This document shows positions 58,177-64,000 of a stretch of 64,000 nucleotides of DNA, in pieces. Position 1 is the first letter of the stretch; every line of letters begins with the position of its first letter. Both the position numbers and the translations under genes were made by a program. The DNA lies in assembly GCF_040359615.1 (NCBI RefSeq), contig NZ_CP132942.1:496001-560000 (forward strand), written 5' to 3'. The DNA comes from Tunturibacter psychrotolerans. GTDB lineage: Bacteria > Acidobacteriota > Terriglobia > Terriglobales > Acidobacteriaceae. Below the pieces are notes generated by a model. It searched no databases and was not told where the DNA came from. It worked only from the letters and a program-made list of their open reading frames with translations.

Positions 58177-59263
58177 ACGACAGAGCCTCCGTTACATCCT
58201 GCTTCACCGCTTTGACCCCAGGAACGATCGCACCCAACAGCGCTCCCACAACCGCAATGCCAGTCGCAATCGGCCACCAGTCATACACTGTCTCCTGCAC
58301 CAGGCTTGCCGGTACCGCATGTTTCATAAGCCACTGCGTTCCATAGGTCAAGACAATGCCGACTACCGACCCCAGCAGCGCCAGCAATAACGTCTCCCGA
58401 AACAAGATATTTAAGATGAGCCCTGAAGACCCACCCACTGCCTTCAAAATCCCAATCTCCCTCGTTCGCTCCAGCACTGCCGTGTACATCGCCATAAACA
58501 CCACGATGAAGCCGACGATCACCGCAACTCCAATCACGACCCCGATAAAGCTCTTCAGCATTCCAACGTTGCTGATAGAGAGCATCGACGTGAACTCTTC
58601 CATCGTATAAATCTGGTACCCGTGATACTTGACCCGCAGCGCATCGACCACCGCCTGCGCGTTGTTTGGGTTGTCCACTTTGATAAATATCTGACTGAGG
58701 TGGCCAGGATTTCCAGTTAGTGTTTGCAGCATCTGTAGCTTCACGCAGATGCGCGAAAGCTTCCCTGACTCAGTGATTCCAACCAGCTTCCAATCGTGAT
58801 TTACCAGATTCAGAGTGTCACCGATATGAAGTTTTTTCTGCTGGGCGTAGTACTCATCCACAATCACGTCGTCATCGTTGACCAGCGGACCGCCCTTCAG
58901 GTAACGGAATCCTCCGTTGAGCTTTCGAAAATCGTCCAGATCGAGCCCCGTCATTGCATCGAACCCGGACAAGGGTTGAACCATCGTCCCCATCGCAAAG
59001 GTGACGTGTGGCTCCTTCATCAGCAACGCAGGAATCTTATCGCTCATGGGGGCGGAGCTCAGGCCTATCGCCGAAGATCCCGGCGGTCGAAACCAGACAT
59101 CGGCACCTACGCCACGTGCTCTCTGCGCGGATTGGTCGAGCGTGCCATGGCTGACCCCGACCAACGTCAGGATCATCGTCACCTCGACGGCGATAGCAAG
59201 CACGCTCAGCAGGGTTCGGACCGGCCTGTGACCAAGATTGGCGAAGATAAGTTTATTGAGCAA
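58169..59263 (-). CDS. ABC transporter permease (FtsX/MacB type)
   Basis: 364 residues from TTG 59263, which begins MLNKLIFANLGHRPVRTLLS, the usual start for this family. Four membrane helices are seen: one at the N-terminus (VLAIAVEVTMILTLVGVSHG) and three after a large extracytoplasmic domain (about 45-235). The last three are FIGVVIGVAVIVGFIVVFMA, LLALLGSVVGIVLTYG and WWPIATGIAVVGALLGAIVP. The loop ERTREIGILKAVGGSSGLIL and the MacB-like periplasmic core support an FtsX-family role. It is coupled to the downstream ATPase gene by an 8-bp overlap. Its substrate (lipoprotein, peptide or cell-wall signal) is unknown. Confidence 0.92.
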   Translation of the reverse strand: MLNKLIFANLGHRPVRTLLSVLAIAVEVTMILTLVGVSHGTLDQSAQRARGVGADVWFRPPGSSAIGLSSAPMSDKIPALLMKEPHVTFAMGTMVQPLSGFDAMTGLDLDDFRKLNGGFRYLKGGPLVNDDDVIVDEYYAQQKKLHIGDTLNLVNHDWKLVGITESGKLSRICVKLQMLQTLTGNPGHLSQIFIKVDNPNNAQAVVDALRVKYHGYQIYTMEEFTSMLSISNVGMLKSFIGVVIGVAVIVGFIVVFMAMYTAVLERTREIGILKAVGGSSGLILNILFRETLLLALLGSVVGIVLTYGTQWLMKHAVPASLVQETVYDWWPIATGIAVVGALLGAIVPGVKAVKQDVTEALSYE

Positions 59264-59566
59264 GATCAGATTCTAATAGAAATCAAGGGCTGACAAATAG
59301 AGAGCCGAAGGAATTCCCTTGCGTGATACTCGATACTCTCCTCCGCCCGCATGAGCAGGACGAGCAAGACGTCGATCAGCAGAGTTGATCCGAGTGAACA
59401 ACTCACTCTCTTCAGAGCTTCCAATGATCGAGAATGCCATTAAGCTATCTCCCCACTCGTACGTTGGGCGAGCGAGCACTCGATCACCTCTTGTTCCTTA
59501 ACTTCCAGAAAGCTTCAGGCGGCGGACACGTCGGTCCGCCGCCTGAACAAAAGCTTTCTTTTCGAA
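59264..59566. other. spacer with the terminator of the exbD unit
   Basis: The region contains a long stem, TTCAGGCGGCGGAC-ACGTCG-GTCCGCCGCCTGAA (59514-59547), 20 bp after the minus-strand exbD stop. Otherwise nothing is convincing; a 68-residue minus-strand frame ending at 59273 has no motif. Confidence 0.5.
59514..59547 (-). terminator. terminator of the exbD operon
   Basis: A perfect 14-bp stem with a 6-nt loop, just after the exbD stop. The T-tract on the minus strand is weak (AGCTTTCT). Confidence 0.7.
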
Positions 59567-60001
59567 TTACTGTCCCGCTTCGACTCGAGGCGTGATGAGA
59601 CCGATATTGTCTACTCCAGCCTGGTGACCGAAGTCGATGACCTCAGCAACCTTGCTGAAGTCGAGATCCTTGTCGCCCTTGACGAACATGACCTTCTCTT
59701 GCCGTGTCGCAAAGATCTCGGCAAGCTTCGGCTCAAGATCAGCCTTGTTGAACGAGTTATCGTTGATCTTATACGCCGGCGCTGCGGCTCCGTTCGACAG
59801 CACCTGAACGACGATCGTCCGGTCATTCTCCGGCTCATCGTGATGCTCCTTAGGCGGCTGGGGAACCAGCGTCTCCAGGCCTCGAGGAGTCACCGGCACG
59901 ATGACCATGAAGATGATCAGCAACACCAGAAGAACGTCGATAAGCGGGGTTACGTTGATCTCAGAAACCGCTCCGCCAGTATTTCCACCACCCATTCCCA
60001 T
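59567..60001 (-). CDS. exbD: ExbD/TolR biopolymer transport protein (copy 2)
   Basis: 144 residues from ATG 60001 (GAGGAG upstream). A short Gly/Met-rich cytoplasmic start (MGMGGGNTGGAVSEINVTPL) precedes the single membrane helix with its conserved proton-path Asp (PLIDVLLVLLIIFMVIVP). The periplasmic domain has RTIVVQVLSNGAAAPAYKIN, EKVMFVKGDKDLDFSKVAEV and the final GVDNIGLITPRVE. It forms the proton-driven motor with ExbB and TonB. It lies 59 bp after the first exbD. Two exbD genes behind exbB are common in Acidobacteriota. Confidence 0.95.
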   Translation of the reverse strand: MGMGGGNTGGAVSEINVTPLIDVLLVLLIIFMVIVPVTPRGLETLVPQPPKEHHDEPENDRTIVVQVLSNGAAAPAYKINDNSFNKADLEPKLAEIFATRQEKVMFVKGDKDLDFSKVAEVIDFGHQAGVDNIGLITPRVEAGQ

Positions 60002-60060
60002 AGCAATCTCCTCGGAATTATCCTGTCGCTCCAGCAATGCTAGTCCGACACCTTACCTGG

Positions 60061-60507
60061 CTACTTCTTAGTTGTCGTCGCTCCGCTGTCGTCTGTTCTT
60101 TCGGTCAGCAGGCCAAGCTGGCTTACACCAGCAGATCGGATTCCATCAACCGCATCCATTACCTTGCCGTAGTTAGCGCGTATATCTGCGCGCATAAAGA
60201 CCTCTTTGCTGGTCTTGTTCTCCAGCTTTGCAGCGATCTTAGGGCCAAGGTCATCGAGCGTTACCTGGTCGCCGCCAAGAAATGTCCTGCCATCGCGCGT
60301 CACAGCGACAACGACAGCATCTTCCTTATTGGCATCTTCCATCACCACCGCGGCGTCAGCCTTCGGCAGGTCCACGTTGACCTTGTTGTTCAGCATGGGA
60401 GTGATGACCATGAAGATGATCAACAGTACAAGCATCACGTCCACCATCGGTGTCACGTTGATGTTGGAGTTGACCTTCTTGCCTTCATCCCGCTTATTGA
60501 TACCCAT
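60061..60507 (-). CDS. exbD: ExbD/TolR biopolymer transport protein (copy 1)
   Basis: 148 residues, ATG 60507, with GGAG upstream. A cytoplasmic start with basic residues (MGINKRDEGKKVNSNINVTP) leads to the membrane helix with its conserved Asp (PMVDVMLVLLIIFMVITPML). The periplasmic domain has AVVVAVTRDGRTFLGGDQVT, KEVFMRADIRANYGKVMDAV and GIRSAGVSQLGLLTE. It pairs with the second ExbD, suggesting a heteromeric ExbD pair in one motor. Order in the operon: tonB, exbB, exbD1, exbD2. Confidence 0.95.
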   Translation of the reverse strand: MGINKRDEGKKVNSNINVTPMVDVMLVLLIIFMVITPMLNNKVNVDLPKADAAVVMEDANKEDAVVVAVTRDGRTFLGGDQVTLDDLGPKIAAKLENKTSKEVFMRADIRANYGKVMDAVDGIRSAGVSQLGLLTERTDDSGATTTKK

Positions 60508-60654
60508 AACGTATGCTCCGTCCGGTTTGCTGTATTTACTCTCCCCGCGTATCTGTCCAGCCTCCGGACGCTGTTCGCTGGCAACGTCCGGAGCTGATCA
60601 GTTGTGATTCCCGCAGAGTACTGATGATCGTCTTACGCTTTCGGGACCGAAGCC

Positions 60655-61398
60655 TTACCGGTGGCTCTGCTTGATGAAGTAGTCGACCAGTTCGCTCGAG
60701 CTGTTGTCCATCTCGACATCGAACGCTTCAACCTTACCGGTAAAGTAGTTGAACGTCATAACGGCTGGGATAGCGACGAGCAGACCGAAAGCGGTCGTTA
60801 CGAGGGCTTCCGAGATACCGCCGGCTACGGCGCCGATACCAGAGGTCTTCTGGGTTGCAATCTGTTGGAAGGCGTTCAAAATACCGACGACGGTACCGAA
60901 CAGTCCGATAAAGGGTGCCGTCGAACCGATCGTGGCGAGACCGCCCAGACCGCGCTTCAGCTTGGCATGAACGATGGCTTCTGAGCGCTCGAGCGCACGC
61001 TTGGAGCTCTCAACCTGCTCCTCTGTGATCGTGCCACCCGAACCAAAGCTACGGAACTCCTGCAGGCCAGCCGTCACAACCTCGGCAAGGTGCGACTTCT
61101 TGGAGCGATCTGCAACCTTGATCGCCTCATCCAGACGACCATCCTTCAACGCGCCTGCAACCTTCGGGGCAAACTCACGGGACTGCTTGCGAGCAGCGGA
61201 GAAGTAAAGGGCCCGGTCGATGATCACAGCGAGCGACCAGATCGACATGATGAAAAGAAGAATGACGACGCAACGAGCCAGCCAGCCCATGTTGGACCAG
61301 AGACCCATAACACTGAAGCTAACCTGCGCCTCTTCAAAGTACAGGGCGAGGGAAGCGGGAACGTGAGCGAAAGTTGTTGCGAGATGAGCGAGAATCAC
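60655..61398 (-). CDS. exbB: ExbB/TolQ/MotA proton channel protein
   Basis: 247 residues from GTG 61398, with AGGAGG about 10 bases upstream. Three membrane helices: LARCVVILLFIMSIWSLAVI near the N-terminus, and two in the C-terminal half (TIGSTAPFIGLFGTVVGILN and GGISEALVTTAFGLLVAIPA). The motif STAPFIGLFGTVVGI and ALVTTAFGLLVAIPAV carry the channel's conserved Thr/Ser and helix-packing residues. The N-terminal extension (MILAHLATTFAHVPASLALY) is longer than in E. coli ExbB. With ExbD it converts proton motive force to TonB movement. Confidence 0.95.
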   Translation of the reverse strand: MILAHLATTFAHVPASLALYFEEAQVSFSVMGLWSNMGWLARCVVILLFIMSIWSLAVIIDRALYFSAARKQSREFAPKVAGALKDGRLDEAIKVADRSKKSHLAEVVTAGLQEFRSFGSGGTITEEQVESSKRALERSEAIVHAKLKRGLGGLATIGSTAPFIGLFGTVVGILNAFQQIATQKTSGIGAVAGGISEALVTTAFGLLVAIPAVMTFNYFTGKVEAFDVEMDNSSSELVDYFIKQSHR

Positions 61399-61454
61399 TG
61401 GAATATTTCCTCCTGATAGGAACTCTAACTTTCAGAATCTTTACCCGGGAATCC

Positions 61455-61477
61455 CCCAAAAGTTCGACACTTTTGGG
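61455..61477 (-). promoter_or_regulatory. hairpin between tonB and exbB
   Basis: CCCAAAAGT-TCGAC-ACTTTTGGG is a perfect 9-bp stem in the 117-bp gap. It could set the ratio of TonB to ExbB/ExbD by partial termination or mRNA processing. Confidence 0.55.
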
Positions 61478-61515
61478 AGACCCGCGAGAGACGTTGTTGC
61501 GAAATCAGCCTCGGT

Positions 61516-62250
61516 CTAGCCGCCGCCGAAGTTGAAATTGACAGTGATCTGCGTATCCACCTCGGTGGGTTCGCCGTTCAGAAAATATGGCTTGTACCGC
61601 CACCCTTGAACCGCCGAGACCGCCGCAGACCGAAGCATCTCTGGACCGCTGACAACCTCGAGTTTTTCAATAGTGCCCGCCTTCGAGATCACCGCGTGCA
61701 GAACCACAGCACCCGAGACGTGAGCAGCCCTTGCGATTGGCGGATAGACAGGATTCTGTCCCGAAAGCTTGTTACCAGCCACGACACCGCTCGAGACGCG
61801 CTGAGGGCCTTTCGGCGGAGCAACTTTAACAACCGGGGTCGGCGCATTGCCGATGCCACCCATCACGCCTCCTGGGACGCCGCTTCCGCTACCCATACCG
61901 GCCATTCCGGCAACGCCGGCCACCTGCGGAGGAGGTGCAGCATCTTCCTTCAGCATCTTGATGTCTTTAGGAATCTTTGTAGGAGCGTGAAGACCCGCGT
62001 CGATCTCCGACACCATCTTGATCGGCTTCACGATCTGTTGCGGCGGCGGAGGAGGCGGAGGCGGAGGGGGTGGAGGCGGCGCTGTCAGCATCGCAGTCAT
62101 TGCCGTCTTTGGCAAAGCCTCCGGATACAGCAGCGGAATAAGGATCATGGTTGCCAGGATCGCGCCATTGAAGATAAAGGTCCCAATCATCCAATACTTG
62201 GACTTGGTCTTGATCTGGCCACCGGATTCCATCAACGAGGATTCGAACAT
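61516..62250 (-). CDS. tonB: energy transducer TonB with long polyproline linker
   Basis: 244 residues, ATG 62250, with GAGG upstream. A cytoplasmic part (MFESSLMESGGQIKTKSKYW) and one helix (MIGTFIFNGAILATMILIPL) precede a run of about 13 prolines near residue 60, a Lys-rich segment, a Gly/Met-rich flexible stretch (VAGVAGMAGMGSGSGVPGGV), and the TonB C-terminal domain (about 160-244): PVYPPIARAAHVSGAVVLHA, GTIEKLEVVSGPEMLRSAAV and WRYKPYFLNGEPTEVDTQIT. It transmits ExbB/ExbD energy to outer-membrane receptors. It is the first gene of the operon. Confidence 0.96.
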   Translation of the reverse strand: MFESSLMESGGQIKTKSKYWMIGTFIFNGAILATMILIPLLYPEALPKTAMTAMLTAPPPPPPPPPPPPPQQIVKPIKMVSEIDAGLHAPTKIPKDIKMLKEDAAPPPQVAGVAGMAGMGSGSGVPGGVMGGIGNAPTPVVKVAPPKGPQRVSSGVVAGNKLSGQNPVYPPIARAAHVSGAVVLHAVISKAGTIEKLEVVSGPEMLRSAAVSAVQGWRYKPYFLNGEPTEVDTQITVNFNFGGG

Positions 62251-62347
62251 ATGCAGCCTCTTTACTGTGAAGAAGAGCTATTTTTCTTTAGACACCACGT
62301 CGCTTCATTTTGTTCCCGGGTTATTACATCGGCAGAAGAACCGATCC

Positions 62348-63310
62348 CTACACCTTGGCGCGCTTACCCGCAGGTAACGTCACCGACTTGCCCTTGCTCA
62401 CCCGCCAGTCCTGATACGCCACCAGCATCGGCGCCGCCACAGCGATCGACGAATAAGTTCCGATCAAAATTCCAACGACCAGTGCGAAGGAGAACCCGTG
62501 TAGCACCTCGCCGCCAAACAAGTACAACGACAGCACCGTCAAGAACGTCAGACCCGACGAGATCACCGTTCGACTCAGCGTCTGATTGATGCTCCGATTG
62601 ACGACATCATGCAACGACTCTCTCCGCGACAGCGCCAGATTCTCGCGGATACGATCGAAGACGACGATGGTGTCGTTCATCGAATAACCAATCAGGGTTA
62701 GGATGGCAGCAATAACCGTAAGGGTTATCTCCTGGTTCGTCAAACTGAACGCACCCACGGTGATCAGCGTGTCGTGAAACACCGCCACGACCGCCGCAAC
62801 ACCATAAATCAGCTCAAACCGGAACCAGAGATAGATCAGCATTCCAATCAGCGAGTACAGCGTCGCAAGCCAAGCCTGCTTCTGTAGCTGCTTACCTGCC
62901 GTAGGACCAACAATCTCAACCTGCTCCACGGTAAAGCGGGAATCATGATAGTTGGCATTCAGAGCGCTCTCCACACTCTGCCGTCCTGCATCGTGCGACT
63001 GATCGGTCGCCGTCGATTCAGGCAAAGCGATAATCACCTTGTTTGCCGCGTGTCCACTGGGATCGCTCACACGCTGGATCCTCGCATCATGAACACCCGC
63101 GCGATCCATCGCCTGGCGAATATGATCCTCATTCGGCGCCTTGTCGAACGCCACCCGCACCTGGGTCCCGCCTTTAAAGTCGACGCCCAGTGGAATGTGA
63201 TGCCAGAACAGTATGCTCAACACTCCGAGAACAGAAAAAATCAGGGAAAACCCAAGGAAGAACCACTTCTTCCCGAGCCAATCGATATTCGTTGTACGAA
63301 ACAGTTCCAC
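62348..63310 (-). CDS. secF: protein translocase subunit SecF
   Basis: 320 residues from GTG 63310 (GAGGG upstream). SecF layout: a helix near the N-terminus (WFFLGFSLIFSVLGVLSILF), the first periplasmic domain opening PLGVDFKGGTQVRVAF, and five more helices. Conserved segments are AWLATLYSLIGMLIYLWFRF, VFHDTLITVGAFSLTNQEIT, LTLIGYSMNDTIVVFDRIRE and GLTFLTVLSLYLFGGEVLHG. It helps SecDF pull exported proteins across the membrane with proton force. secD lies immediately upstream in the same direction (52-bp gap). Confidence 0.97.
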   Translation of the reverse strand: MELFRTTNIDWLGKKWFFLGFSLIFSVLGVLSILFWHHIPLGVDFKGGTQVRVAFDKAPNEDHIRQAMDRAGVHDARIQRVSDPSGHAANKVIIALPESTATDQSHDAGRQSVESALNANYHDSRFTVEQVEIVGPTAGKQLQKQAWLATLYSLIGMLIYLWFRFELIYGVAAVVAVFHDTLITVGAFSLTNQEITLTVIAAILTLIGYSMNDTIVVFDRIRENLALSRRESLHDVVNRSINQTLSRTVISSGLTFLTVLSLYLFGGEVLHGFSFALVVGILIGTYSSIAVAAPMLVAYQDWRVSKGKSVTLPAGKRAKV

Positions 63311-63362
63311 GCTTTTGAACCCTCAGCGGCGCCTCCAAAGGCTTCCGCAATCTCTTGAAAAT

Positions 63363-64000
63363 CTAAATAGACAGCGCAGCGCCGCGTTCCTTCTTCTGAA
63401 GGATTGCGTCGAAGATCACACGCGACACCAGCACCGCGGTAAACAGGTTGGCGAATAGACCGAAGGCCAGCGTTATCGCGAACCCGCGCACCGGACCCGA
63501 ACCAAACAGGAACAGGATCATCGCCGAAACAATCGTCGTCACGTGGGTATCGATGATCGTCACCCACGCATGCGCAAACCCCTGCTGCACAGCCGCCGCT
63601 GCCGTTTTGCCGGCCCTAAGCTCTTCACGGATGCGCTCGAAGATCAGCACATTCGAGTCCACGCCCATACCAATGGTCAGGATCACGCCTGCAATTCCTG
63701 GCAGCGTCAACGTCGATCCGGTATATCCCATGAACCCAAGCAGGATCACCAGGTTAAGAATCAGCGCCAGATCAGCGTTAATCCCCGCCCCACGGTAGTA
63801 AATCAGCATGAAGATCATGACGGCCAGCATGCCGGCAATCGCCGCGACGATGCCCTGATGAATCGAAGCGGCACCCAGGCTCGGCCCAACCGTCCGTGTC
63901 TCAAGGTAAGAGATCGAAGCCGGCAGCGCCCCCGTGCGCAACATCAGAGAAAGGTCGTTCGCCTGCTGCTGCGTAAACGCACCGGTAATCTCGCCACTAT
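63363..64000 (-). CDS. secD: protein translocase subunit SecD (partial, runs off right edge)
   Basis: The C-terminal 212 codons are visible; the start is beyond the window. The reading frame stays open to position 64000 (SGEITGAFTQQQANDLSLML at the edge). Conserved features are LRTGALPASISYLETRTVGP, SLGAASIHQGIVAAIAGMLA, LTLPGIAGVILTIGMGVDSN, VLIFERIREELRAGKTAAAA, FAHAWVTIIDTHVTTIVSAM and RGFAITLAFGLFANLFTAVL. Together with SecF it forms the RND-like SecDF complex. An accessory YajC gene, if present, would lie further upstream. Confidence 0.97.
   Translation of the reverse strand, partial: SGEITGAFTQQQANDLSLMLRTGALPASISYLETRTVGPSLGAASIHQGIVAAIAGMLAVMIFMLIYYRGAGINADLALILNLVILLGFMGYTGSTLTLPGIAGVILTIGMGVDSNVLIFERIREELRAGKTAAAAVQQGFAHAWVTIIDTHVTTIVSAMILFLFGSGPVRGFAITLAFGLFANLFTAVLVSRVIFDAILQKKERGAALSI

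Noticed and set aside
59273..59479. 68-residue minus-strand frame upstream of the ABC permease
   Set aside because: No motif, no convincing ribosome site, mixed composition.
1..64000. CRISPR arrays, tRNA and rRNA genes
   Set aside because: No regularly spaced repeats or cloverleaf/rRNA-like sequences were recognised on reading; a dedicated search could still find a divergent tRNA.

Overview
The window looks like a chromosomal segment of a soil Acidobacteriota species (Terriglobus/Edaphobacter/Granulicella type). This is an inference from gene content: secreted DUF3300, DUF2950 and DUF4136 proteins, a sulfatase, GH28 and sialate esterase enzymes, a TonB/ExbB/ExbD/ExbD set, SelO and a split biotin carboxylase. 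No rRNA or tRNA gene was recognised, so the taxonomy is not proven.

Region 1 (1-12.7 kb) is a sigma-54-controlled cell-envelope block. A GAF-AAA+-Fis activator (11053-12687, +) faces two minus-strand transcription units. The first holds a beta-barrel protein and a DUF2490 protein. The second holds an ABM-fold protein, a sulfatase, DUF4136, a secreted unknown, a patatin/beta-barrel protein, YceI, DUF3300 and DUF2950, and runs off the left edge. Each unit has a GG-N10-GC promoter. About 130 and 150 bp upstream of each predicted start lie two palindromes (CTCCGA-N4-TCGGAG) whose centres are exactly 20 bp apart. This shared geometry is the strongest new signal in the window.

Region 2 (12.7-36.1 kb) is accessory DNA bracketed by two related, broken TniQ-like genes. 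It carries MarR-YceI (with a repeated operator), an LLM flavin oxidoreductase, a broken MFS transporter, a response regulator with an RsbRD-like output half, a methyltransferase, an amidohydrolase and a 2-hydroxyacid dehydrogenase flanked by 19-bp repeats. A stress-type group follows: two universal stress proteins, a BON protein, a SulP permease, oleate hydratase and a Crp/Fnr regulator. A recurring Crp-like palindrome (GTGAY-N4-RTCAC) accompanies that group. SelO and a GH28 enzyme come next. The second TniQ remnant abuts lipA, and a 20-bp transposon-end-like repeat supplies the last codons of lipA.

Region 3 (36.1-64 kb) is mostly core genome: lipA, a secreted unknown, a dacB/cytochrome c/membrane/DUF4442 operon, folP between repeat elements, DUF2278, a TetR/membrane protein pair with twin operators, rmuC, acpP-fabF, a sialate O-acetylesterase and a Yip1 protein. 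A patch of duplicated XRE genes and remnants (50.8-52.8 kb) interrupts it. After that come an alpha/beta hydrolase, BCCP/AccC-like carboxylase subunits, a TPR lipoprotein, a MacB/LolCDE-like ABC pair, exbD-exbD-exbB-tonB and secF-secD.

Start codons were chosen mainly from Shine-Dalgarno spacing and signal-peptide position. Functions rest on recognised motifs and family resemblance by eye; no database search was possible.
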